From NCBI GenBank assembly GCA_942159475.1, contig OW804096.1, positions 135,035,506 to 135,099,505 on the forward strand: 64,000 nucleotides of DNA. The letters run 5' to 3'. Both the position numbers and the translations under genes were made by a program. Below the pieces are notes generated by a model that was not told where the DNA came from, did not search any database, and saw only the letters and a program-made list of their open reading frames with translations. Origin of the DNA: Sthenelais limicola (Eukaryota; Annelida; Polychaeta; Phyllodocida; Sigalionidae). The first letter of the stretch is position 1, and each line of letters starts with the position of its first letter. Shown piece by piece: positions 37,547-49,300 of this stretch.

Positions 37547-38299
37547 GTGCTTATTTCTGTATTGACTGAAGCAGCAGGTGGCAATATTGACCGTCAGATT
37601 GTGTGTAAGAACCATATTGTTGTAGGTACAGTAAATAGACATTATACCAGCCAGAGTAATGTGTGATGTTTCCACAACCTGCAGCATTCTATGTTGTGCG
37701 ACACTATATTATGGCTTTAGTCTGGCCTTCACAAGTTGTATTTTATAATGCAGGAGGCACTTATGTATAATAATAACCAGTTATTATTATCCCAGGAGGG
37801 ACTTGTACATGATGGTTTGTATATTAGTGAAATAACCAGTTAACAGAATACATGAGAACATATCTATAGGGACGGGGTGGACCCCCAAGTATATGTAGCT
37901 GTACCGACATTATGTGTGTATATATATGTAACTGTACCGACATTATATATTATTATGCACAGAATTAATGTATTTTATGTACAGAATGACTGTTGTACAC
38001 AGAATCAATTTAATTTATGTACAGAATGACTTTTATGGACAAAATTAAAGTATTTTACGTTTTGTACACAGAATTAATGCATTTATGTACAGAGTATGAC
38101 TTCTGATCACAGAATTGATGCAATAGATTTCTTAATTGCTTTTGGTTCAAACAAAGTTGCCTTTTGTAACAAAATCTAGCTTTTTAAAACAAGAGTGGAT
38201 GTTACAATCGGCGCCCCATAATTATGTGTCTGTACATATTGTATATACAGACTGCACGGTGCCATTGCTTATGTATAGACATTGTTTTGTCCTCAGCCA

Positions 38300-38305
38300 A
38301 ATAAA
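38300..38305 (+). terminator. Candidate poly(A) signal for G-alpha
   Basis: AATAAA 3.2 kb after the stop codon, in the first stretch after several repeat insertions. An earlier AATAAA at about 35728 lies inside a mobile element. Low confidence. Confidence 0.25.
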
Positions 38306-38410
38306 GATGATCAAATTTTGTAATCTTACAGCTTTGGGACACTTGCACTTTTCCGGCCCCCTCCCTCTCTGCCTCTACAACCCAGTAGTGACTCAGACAT
38401 AGTCTGAAAT

Positions 38411-38491
38411 CGCTCCTGGGTTGAAGCAGGATTCGACCCCATGATGGAATGGATATACTGTCTGAGAGTCAGACACTCTATCCATTATAGC
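38411..38491 (-). ncRNA. tRNA-like sequence, probably a SINE head or tRNA pseudogene
   Basis: Minus strand: TAATGGATAGAGTGTCTGAC resembles the A box and anticodon arm of tRNA-Arg, and GGGTCGAATCCTGC is a near-perfect B box. The acceptor stem does not pair and the anticodon loop is abnormal, so it is not a working tRNA. Lies directly beside the palindrome at 38504. Confidence 0.5.
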
Positions 38492-38503
38492 AATAGACAA
38501 CGA

Positions 38504-38601
38504 GGATTTTAGCGTGAGAACGGTCTGTATGCCCATAGACGTCCCAAGGCCGAAGGCCAAGGGACGTCTATGGGCGTACAGACCGTTCTCACGCTAAATC
38601 C
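38504..38601. repeat. 98-bp palindrome, intergenic
   Basis: Arms of about 47 bp (GGATTTTAGCGTGAGAACGG..., CATAGACGTCCC, AAGGCC) meet at GAA with only a few mismatches. Can form a long hairpin or cruciform between the convergent ends of G-alpha and ZNF598. Confidence 0.9.
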
Positions 38602-38609
38602 GAGTTGTA

Positions 38610-40540
38610 TATTGATTTTAGTCCGTGATGGAACACGGCAGGTGGCGCCATTAGACCAACGCGGTCTGTAGTATAATAAGTGCACGCGAAATCTTACCCA
38701 AAATGGACTAATCGGCCATGGAACCAACTAGGTATGATATAAGCTATTTATGGTGAATGAGTGTATGAGTCATCATGACCAAACAGGGGAGTGACGGGGA
38801 GGGAAAGGGGGTAGTAGTACTGGAGTGACCTGACACAGTTTAAAGTTGTAAATTAGATGGAAGTGAACTCATGGGTTGGTTTAGGCGCCAGATTTGAGTT
38901 TGGAATACTCCTGTAAGGATGTATAACTACGATTGTAATGGCACTAAGTAAGGGACCTAACTGGAAGAAACGAACCTTAACTGTGAGAGAAGCTCCTAAC
39001 AAAACATCAAAATTAATGGATTAAAATTGATTATTAAAGGTGATCGTGGCTACTTGGTATAATTTCTATATTTTATACTATAATTACTGAACGATAGTAC
39101 AATGAAGCCTCTATAGAATCTATCATTGGTCAATCAACTTATTCGCGTCAAAAAAAAGATTTTCTATTTTGTCCTCACCCATGCCAGTCACCACGATTCA
39201 TTCGGGCATTTCCAGGTGGCGCTATGATCGTGGGTGATGACAACAGCCGAGGCCCATTTAACCTAGGTTGAATATCCACCTCTGTCCACTACAGAGGTGG
39301 AGAGCTCATGTATCTATTCCAGTGTTAAAAGAGATCGCTGGTAATGAAAGTCCGATTCTTGACATACACAAATAAACGAACACTAAAAGTAGATTAAACT
39401 TAATCACTGATGTAAAAACTCACCCCTAGGATACTTTATATTGCATTGTAATCCACAAATACATAGGATGTTCAGTAATAATCTAGTTGAATCGAAAACC
39501 AGACCTCCATTTTAAAATAATTGGCATACTCTTGGCACTTCCTGTTCCAAAGGGAGCAGTCATTAAAGTACAAGCTCTCTTTGTTCCCGCTCAAATTTAG
39601 TTGCCATCTTGAATGTCTGTGAGGAGAGCTCAGAGAAGCTCACTAAATACTCCCTGATTCCCACTTCCTATCACATGATTTCTAGTCAAACATGGCGCCG
39701 TTTACATCTGCCATCCACATCGCCTAAAACATTCAAGTAGGACAAAACAATATGTATACCCTTTGGAGAATGCCCATATCACTTGGGAAGGAGTGTGCCG
39801 ACAAGATTTAAATGGTAAACAAGTTTATTCATGAGCCCTGCATTTACTTTGGATGCACACAACGATTAGGTGATCTCCCTCCCTGACAGGGGCCTTTGAT
39901 TCCCAGCTCTAGTGGGGACCATAGAGCTTGGCTGCTGGCTACATTCAACCCAATGTTAAAATACCTGTTTTACCTTTCAAACTGTTCATAAACCGTAAAA
40001 CGGGTCAAAATGCTATGATCTTACATGGATATGTCAAATATTATTCATAGATTGCAGTCACCTGTTCTACTATGTCAACAATTATTGTGTACAATTTAAG
40101 AAATCGAGGAGGAAAGTTAAGAGAATTTAACGTTGGTGACTCTGATCATTGACACTGTCGGGGGTTGTTGTCATCCAGGCCCGTAGGCTACGGCCGGCCC
40201 AGTGGGGCGTAAGTACACAATGGCACAAATCTCACCATTATCATAATTTTTAAATAAGACATGGGGCTGATTTACATGAAGAAAAGATTTCATGATATGA
40301 AATAATTGTCTTATGTGTTAATATTAATAAAATTGTGATAACATTTGCTCATTGCAAGACTTGTATTGTGGATGCGCTGTCACATGATGGGATAAGCGGA
40401 GGCCGATAACAAATTTTGGTCTGTTCCAACTTATTTAATGAGTGACTACCTGCACAGCTTCCAATTCCCATTTAAAGAGTGCCCTGTTCAGGGAATAAGT
40501 ATAAGTAAAAAACATGAACACTTAATATCTAATAAAGTTG
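38610..40540. other. Intergenic region between convergent genes
   Basis: Nothing recognised beyond a small hairpin at about 39274-39300 (CCACCTCTGT/ACAGAGGTGG). Confidence 0.5.
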
Positions 40541-40544
40541 ATAT

Positions 40545-40550
40545 TTTATT
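40545..40550 (-). terminator. Candidate poly(A) signal for ZNF598
   Basis: AATAAA on the minus strand about 140 bases past the ZNF598 stop codon, a usual 3' UTR distance. Confidence 0.5.
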
Positions 40551-40690
40551 AATACCATAATTCAATTCATAATTCATCTTATAGTAATTTCAATAACTGG
40601 CATAATTAAATAACAATACATCGCCCCCGGTGCATCAGCAGCGGGGAGATGTAGCATTCACCACTCACACATTGTATCACATTGTAAGCT

Positions 40691-43328
40691 TTAGCTGCTG
40701 GACTTGACCACCCATGCACTCATACCATACTTATTGCCGGGCGTCATGTCCAGTGCAGGGAAGTCAGTGTCCAGGTGGTGTTCCTTGCTGTGTGGGCTCA
40801 CGTCCCGCAGCGCCAGCACCTGTCCACACGTGGGGCAGGTAGTGAAGGTGGTGTCTATGTTGCCCCACGCCTTACGCTCGGCCTTGTCCCGCTTGGTGCT
40901 GGTGCCGCGCTGTGGCTGGCGGGCGGTGCGGTGAGCCTGCAGCAACTCCTGCTGCTTGTTGATGTCTGGCAGGAGCACAATGAGTTCAGTGAAGACGTCC
41001 AGGAAGCCTTCACTGCCCAGCAACTGCTTGCACTCAGTGTAATAGTCACTGCCACTCATCAGTGCTTGGCGGAACTTGCCCGACGCCTTCTTGAAGGTCT
41101 GGAACTTGTCGTTGTCGTCCAGGAGGTGGCGCTGAACACCAGCGATGAGGTTGTGGTTACGGTCCATGAAGTGCGGAGGCTCACAGTACTCCAGCACCTC
41201 CTCCTCCATTGGGGCTGGGGGCAGGGGGGCGGGGCAGAAACCTGGGGGAGGGGCGGGTGCAGGGAAGTCATTGGGGAGGCCAGAGAAGCCTGGCGGGGGT
41301 TTAGCAGGAACAGGGGCAGGGGCGGGGGCGGGGACAGGAGGAGGGACATAGGCCAGACCTGGGGGTGGGGCAGTGGCAGTAGACACACCTAACTCAGGGA
41401 AGTCATCTTCCTCTTCCTCCTCCTCCACCTCCACCTTCTCTACACTGGGTCCCTTCAGGTTGGCACATATGCCTGCTAGTGTCATGTTAGCACCAGGTGG
41501 TGGAGCCACTGGAGCGGGGACGGGGGCTGACACGCGCGGCACTGACTTGATGGCAGTAACCAGCTTGTCTGTCTCAGGCTTGAACAGGCTGGGAAAGTCA
41601 GTGTTGTTGTTGAGTTGTATTTCTCCCCAGGGAGCCTCCTTGTCCCTTGTCTTCTTATACACAAGTCCTGGCGGCTCCTTCACCTCCTTCTTGGGCTGCG
41701 GGGGTGGTACAAAGTCAGGGATGTAGCCCCACGTGGGCTCGGGCTCAGCCTCCTCCTTCTCTGCCTTCAGTTTGTTGCTCTCGTTCTTGTCCTTCTTATT
41801 TTTCTTTTTGGTTTTAATCTTAAGCATACTATCTGTGTGGTCCATGGCTTCCTGTGGTTTGGGTTTGTTGTCCCCCGAGCCCCAGTTGGTGATGGTGGCA
41901 AGGCTGGGGGCTGGGGCTCCTCCTAATGAAGGGAAATCGTCCTCAAACTTCTCCACTTTCTTGGCTCCTTTCTTCTTCTTCCTGGACTCAGTCTCAGTGA
42001 AGGAGTCGGTGGGTGTAGGTGCAGGGGCCGGTGCCTTCTCTATTTTATGGCTTAAAGCAGGCGAATTCCTATCCTCAGTTTTAGCGGGGTAATTGTTTCT
42101 AGCTTGGGTTTTACTTTTGGTCTCTGGTTTTGCTTTTTCCTGAGATGAAGATTTTACAGGTTTTTTCCTGTCCTCTCTGGCAGGTAGAGGTTGTGGTTGC
42201 TCTGGGGGCGGTGTGTCGGCCGGCGGGGCATCACGCAGGAGGAAAGCCTCGGCCTCCCGCTCCTTCTTCTGCTGACTCAGCAACTTCTTCATGGCTACAG
42301 ACTCTGGTTGTTGAGTCTTGCCACCACTAGGGGCCGCCACAGTAGGGGTGGGGGCAGGCATGGTGCGGCCCCCTAGTGAGGGAAATTCTTCATCAAACAT
42401 GACCTCTACAGATTTGGGTTTGGGCTGGGCTGGGCCCCGGGGGGCTTTAGGGCGGGTGCGTTTGGGGGAGGCTGGGGCAGGGGCTGGTGCCACCCTCCGT
42501 CCTCCACCCAATGTGGGGAAATCTCCATCATCATGGTACACTGAACCAGACTTGCTGGACTTAGGAGAAGAATTGAGTTCTTGTCTAGAAATAGTCCTTA
42601 TGTTAGGTTGAGCTGGAGGGGCAATACTGACACCCCCACCCAAAGTGGGATAGTCCTCTTCCTCATCTATAAAGTCTTGGTAAATTTGCCTGGAACGGGA
42701 GGGTCCATTGGTACTAGAGGGGTGTGATGAGCGTGAATGAGGTTGATTGGAAGGTTGAGCTTTGCCAGACAACAAGCCACTGCCTATACTACTGAGAGAG
42801 GGGAAGTCACTGCGGGAGTTCAATATGGGTTGAACGGGGGCAGGGGCAGGCCGGGGCTTGCTGGCCGGCCGCACCTGCTGCTTGGCCTGGCTGTGCTTGG
42901 CCTGGCTGTGCTTGACTTGGCTCTGCTGCTTGCTGCCCCAGCCCGGGGCAGCGCTGCCTACTGAAGCCCTGCTGGAGTTGCCCCCGAGGGCAGGGAAGTC
43001 CTTCTGATCAGCCTTGAATGCCCAGGCACTCTTGGCACTATATGCAGCAGGCTGGTCACCTGGACCCAGACTGGGGAACTGTTCATCACCCATGCTGCCC
43101 TCGGCCACACTGAAGTTCTGCGAGCGTGCCACGTGCATGGCCATGTTATCCCTGTTCACCTCCTTAGCACTGGCTGCTGCGGGTGCAGGTGCCTCCTCCA
43201 CATCACACACCCGCCTCACCACACTACCGTCCAGGGTCGGGAAGTCAGAGGACTGCGGCACTGGCATGACCGACATCTTAGTGTCAGATTCTGAAGTCAC
43301 CAAAGCTTTCTGTAACTCAGCGGCCTCT
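40691..43328 (-). CDS. ZNF598: ZNF598 exon 6 (tail, last finger)
   Basis: 878 codons in one exon, residues 349-1226. Low-complexity Pro/Ala/Lys/Glu sequence with about a dozen D/E-F/Y-P-x-L motifs, GYF-type PPPG motifs, a conserved C-terminal helical block and a final CPTC...H finger followed by DFPALD. Confidence 0.95.
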
Positions 43329-46300
43329 CTGTAACAAGGGAGAAAGGATAGCATCAATACAAGTTACTGTCTACATGGATCTGTTATACAGCAGGAACAG
43401 TACAACAATGGAAGTACAAGGGACAACCGGAATTTGTAGACAAACTTATCAAAAAAATAAAAAATTTTTTTATCAAGATTTAAATTATTTCATTAATTTG
43501 GAATAGTTTAAAGGTGACAGGCCAACAGCCTTACCGTTCTTGTTACTTTAGACCATGATATGATAGTGAGCATGTGTACATGTTGTACATAAGTTTAAAA
43601 GATTCCTGACAGTTTATATGGTACAGTAGAGTACCAATCAACACAAGAAATGAACGAGTGTTATGAACGAGGTTTCGATTATATAATTATAATTATCAAC
43701 CACCTACAGTAATACAAACTCTCTGAATCACCAAAAATGACAGATCCTGGATGGAAATACCTCAACAATACATAATCAACTAATATTCAACAATAATAAA
43801 CCTTGAAATCCATGATACCCCAGTCGTTGCAGTAAAATAATGAAGCGTAATGGCTTCTGGCCAGTGCCAAATCTCCATAGAGAAAATTTTCGACCAAATT
43901 TCAATTTTAAAATCGCTCATATCTCGTTAAAATAAAAATATTAAATAATATCTCAGAATAATCTATTTAAATACAACCTTTGTTCAACCTAAGGAAGCCA
44001 TTTTGAAAGTTATATGACCCCCGTTTGGCTGTAAAACCATAACAAAATTTATCGAAAATCGTCAAAATTCCAAATTTTCGTCTGTCATAGGATTTGCATT
44101 GGTATCATTATGATGGGTCTAAAATCGGTAAATATTGGAATAATTTAAAATTCTTTTCATCTATACGACGTAACTACATCCCTAGATGAAATAAACAGTG
44201 AAAGAATTTTGAAAATCGTTGAGGTTGAAGCGTTATTCGGCGCGGCGAATTCCAGATTTGACAAATCTCGCCAAGGTGGCCATCTTGAAAATCGCCAACG
44301 ATGTCAGCCATATCTTCTATGTTAAAACAAAATGATGCGGAATTTGGATAAAAATTACAATTTTGAATCGGTAGAAACCTAGAGTGATTTGAATCGGTAG
44401 AAACTCAAACATAACCTAGAGTGATATTACTGCCTTCGAAAAATAAATGTATATTTCCAGCGAAAACGACAGTAAGTTTCATTGAAGGATTTCAAGATAG
44501 TGAAGTGATTCGTCTTCAATCTTCCTGATTATGTTAATGTATCTTAATGACAGGTCACGTGACCCTTCTACATTTTAATTTTAAATGCCTTATTCCTCAC
44601 CACGGAAGAACTATCTAGGCAATTGTCTATTTAGAAAGATAAGATAAGATAATTCTTTATTTGCCATAAGGTGTTTTTGACAAAGAGGTTACGTTCTTCT
44701 CAAGAGGAGGTCTTCCCGAACATGCCTTTCTTCATTACCTTTTACTTGGTTACATTTGACTAAGCTACGTTCATAATTAAACACTACAACTATTAAAACT
44801 GTTAGAGTAAAAGTTGTTAATTAATCAATGAGAATCGGTTAATCACTCTATTTTCATGTGTCCATCTCATGGAGAAGTATAGTTACAAGAGTTGCATGCA
44901 CTAGTGCTACTAATAAGGGGTACAATCGTGTGACATCCACGATTATTGAACATGAAGAAAAAAGTTTGAAAAAGACGCAGAGGAATACAACTCTTACGTT
45001 GTCTCCTGGGGCTGTCATTTATAATCAATGGTACGATTAATATGTTTAATAAAGGCGAACCTGTCTTCAATTTTATGTGACTCCGTTTCTAGGTTGTTCC
45101 ATCCAAACTGACATTTGTATATAACTGAATTTTGTATTTTTGTTGTTCTGGGGGTAATCGTCTTTAAGTTTCTGCGAAAGTTGAATTACCGCATTGTAAT
45201 AAGACCAAATACAATGAAATAATCTATACCAAACCTATACTGCAAGAGCTCAGTTTCCACACTAACATAAAGACTCACCTGTCAGACATGGGTTTCTCTG
45301 CTTCAAACCCACCCATACCACGCCCTCGTCCACGACCACGCCCACCTCGGCCACGCCCCCCTCCACCACCACGCCCCTGTTTAGGCTCCTCCCCTCCTGC
45401 ATCCTCGTACTGGGCGGGTCGGCCACGTGGCGGTCGTCCTGTGGAAACAAAGTTTGGTGTCAGCTCACATCAAGTAATGAACAAAAGGCAGAGTATAAGA
45501 ACACAACTTTACCTGATTAATAGGGGAGTTGCATAGCCGCCGTTTTGAATTCTAATTCGCATTGAATTGTGGGACTAATGGTACAGTCTAAAATCTATAG
45601 AAAACACGTCATCTTCAGCATGGACTATTTATTAGTGCTCTTATGTCAATATCCATGTGTCATTCATGTTTCCATAACACAAGCCTCCACATTTCCCAAT
45701 TTATGCGTATGGTTTTCATAGATCATTCATAAAAGCGATGATATTGGTGAAAACATTCTTGCAATTTTTTATAAAAATGTTGCCAAATATTTGTATGTCA
45801 GATCTCATCAAAATTCATCCCATGATGCACTGTACCAGACATGCGCAGTGGCACATGCAAGTCCCCTATTAGCTATCAGTAGAAGTACAAGTTAAGCATG
45901 ATGTGATGGATAATGAAAGAATAATAAATAGTGAAAGGAAATTAATGACCCCCGTTATAGATAGAATAGAACTATCTTTTAAGTTTTATTGATCAAGGTT
46001 TACAATTTTTGACGAAATGACTAATGTCTTACACTTGTATAAGCATGGAAAAACTACTGCATGTAAAGACTCATACTCTCTATCCCTGTCCCTATCCCTG
46101 CACTCACCTCTGTCCCTGTCCCTGTCCCTGTCAGGCCTGGAGCCAGGCCGGGGTGCGTAGTTGATATCGATGTCGATCGTGCGCACCTGGCGGGCTACTG
46201 ACTTCTTGACTCGGCCGAGATGCTCAGCAGACATGTGACCTTTGAGGTCAATCTCTGACCTGAAGGCGTTGGTGAACTTGGCGTTGAGACAGTCGGCCTC

Positions 46301-49300
46301 TTCACACAGGTAATGGCTGTCCTTGAAGTGTTCCCGCAGCGACGAGTACTCGCTGTAACCAACAGTGTATAACATTAGTAGTAGGATCCAGGAACATATA
46401 TATATATATATAAAATTTGTATTCAATCTTGTCAGATACATGAAAAGGACAATAGTGTCTAATATTAGTTATACTAATATTAGTTCTTCCGACTGGCCCT
46501 AGACCTTCACGGACCAAATAAAGTACAATTATATAATAACAACATTCTCCTATTGATTTAGAGAGTACAATATTATACAATTTACATGAGTACAATATTA
46601 TACAATTTACATGTTATACAATAATTCCAGAAAATCTGTAACTGCACATTACCTATAGCTAGATGGTAGAAAATTACATGAATACTAAAATAGGGCAAAA
46701 TACTGAAATAGATCTGCCAAGGGGAAAAGGGGGGTTCAGATGGGGGTAATTGAGGTGATAATTTTAATCTTTGAAAGTTTAGACGAAATTTGGTAAATCA
46801 AATTTTGTGAAATGTTTCTGAAAATTTGAGGTTAAAAATGATGGCATTTTAGGGGAAACTCGAAGATATTTTCGTTTTCAAGAAAACTGATTTCAGTATA
46901 AATACGGAAGACTTTCATCCCCGAGTCTGTATCAATCGCCCAAAATGGTCACACTACCAAAACAGTTTCCTCTCTGAAGCCAAAATAGCATTGAACATGT
47001 ATACTATAGTTTAGCGCTCTTTTGCTTTATAGGGAAGGGGGAAGGGGAAAGACGAGATGCTTTGGTCATTTAAGTGTTGTTAAACGTCGCCTACTTGATA
47101 TGTGCTATTATGACCTGGCTTAGAGGGGAGAGGATTACATCTAAGACAGGAGGAACTTCTCCCCAAATTGGATCGAGGGAGGCAAGCCACGGCCATAAAC
47201 CAGTTTTTTTTTTATGGGGATGTGAACTGATTAACAGGGACTAATGGTATTCCTTCTTCCACACCTCAAATTCAGAGAGAAATCACCGCACTATAATTAC
47301 CCTATCTACAGAGGCTCACAACTTTGAAACAATAAAGAATTTCGATACTATTTAGAAAATAACTGTATTTAATAATCCTACCAACTTTAAATTGTTATAT
47401 ATACTGTGAAGGCATCTCTCAACATGATATTATAGTAGTGTTTTTTTATTTTGTACTTCGCATTTTGTCTCATATTTATATTATGTACCCGGTATTTTAT
47501 ATTTGTACTATTATATCATGTATCTCATGTAGTCACCCTCTGTAATAGCCTAGCAAACTTTCCCTTCACATGGTTGTTGTTGTTGTAACGTGTTATTGCT
47601 CTGGTAGCGGCTAGAAGAGTTGGATTTTATTACACCCCTGTGCTGTTGCTTCCTATACCTTCAGCATTGTATGTCACACTTGGTCAAAGTGGTGCATAAC
47701 ATGTGAGTTATGTCACCCTGGGGATATACAACAAGTAGGTCCGCCCAAAACGTAAATTACTTCTTTTATTTTTAATTATTCATATTTTTTATTTATTAAT
47801 GGGGTGTAATAAATATGGAACAAAGCTCGGGCGAAGTCTGTACACTTGTTAGTGACCTCGGGAGCACAGAAGATCTCGGGCTAACGCCCTCTAACTTCCC
47901 GCGGTCCCTCGGTCAATAACAAGTGTACAGACTTCCCCCTTGCTAGGTTCCATCTATATATCTAAAAACCTGTCTACCTATTTGTCACCCGCATACTTAT
48001 GTGCACTTTGACAAATAAAGTTTTCTAAAATATGAAATTAATGATTAACGTTTTGGTTACTAACAAGCGCAATAGGGGACTTGCATCTCCTCCATCTTGA
48101 TTCGCATGGAATTATGGGAGTTGTAGGTCAGTGTAATACTATAAAAAACATGCCATGTTTAGCATTTAATATTCATCGATGCTCCAATGTCAATATTTAT
48201 GTGTCATACATGTTTCCATTACACAAGCCTCCATCTTTCCCATCTTTCAGTAGTAGCTTACCTATAGAACTGGTTGTTGATACCGTCAGCATCACAGAAG
48301 TGACAGAAGTAGTGCTCCTTCCTAAGATGCCGTACGAGCTCATCGTTGTCCAGGAAACGTTCATCACAGAACTCACAGAGCGGATGTCCCTTGTGGCTCT
48401 TGTCATCCTCGTCCCCCATACGTCTATGTGTGCCCAGGCGCGCCCGGTCATAGTACCTGCGCTCGTGCGAGAAGATCTGTCAATAGGAAAACATTTAGTG
48501 TCATTTTGATACTTTAATATACTGTAAACGTATTAATGTTTGCGCAGTATTTATTTTCGCTATTTTAGCCCACCCACCCTTGTGCGCGAAAATAAATCCT
48601 GTGAGAAAGGTATAATTATTGTATAAACAAGGAGTCAGACTTCCTTGCTGCGCAAATTTAAATCCGCATGAAAAGGTGTCAAAGTACTTAGTGCGGGAAA
48701 ATTTATCTGCGCGAAAATAAATACATTTACAGTAAAGAAGATTACATTATTGTCAAACGACCAAGCTCAAAGTCTTGTACAAGATCACAAATATAACTTA
48801 GTGATAATGCTGTATTTTTGACTGATTGATCGATGCGTAGCGGATGATGTCTTAAACAATAGATTGGATGAGAAAATATCAGATCGTTGTGAAAGTAACT
48901 GAACTGACTTGAACTTCTATTGGTGTGTAATGAAGCTAACTTTAGGGCTTTTGTTATTCTAGGACAAATTGTGCATTGTTTTTATTCTGGGGCAAAATAT
49001 TTCTTCTATTGTTGTTTCCTCTGAAAAAATATTCTATGTTAACTACTTTTTATGTGAGAAAAACAGCTTTATTTTGTTCAACTTTTTCTGTCTCTCTCTC
49101 CCTTCCTCTCTATCTCTATTTCCTGAGTATGATCAAAAACTGCCTCCCTCTCAGCTCTCCCGCCCTTGATAGAACCTTCAATGTGTTGATCAAGTGTTGA
49201 TAAAGCAACCAATCTCACTCACTCCTCACTCACTCCTCTGATTCTCGTGATGAAATTCTCAGGAATAAAAACTTTTCTAAATAATAATAATGAAGTGTAC

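Noticed and set aside
38411..38491. Functional tRNA gene
   Set aside because: No acceptor-stem pairing and an abnormal anticodon loop.
40704..43334. Plus-strand open frames opposite ZNF598 exon 6
   Set aside because: Shadows of a GC-rich coding exon; the minus-strand frame has clear homology.
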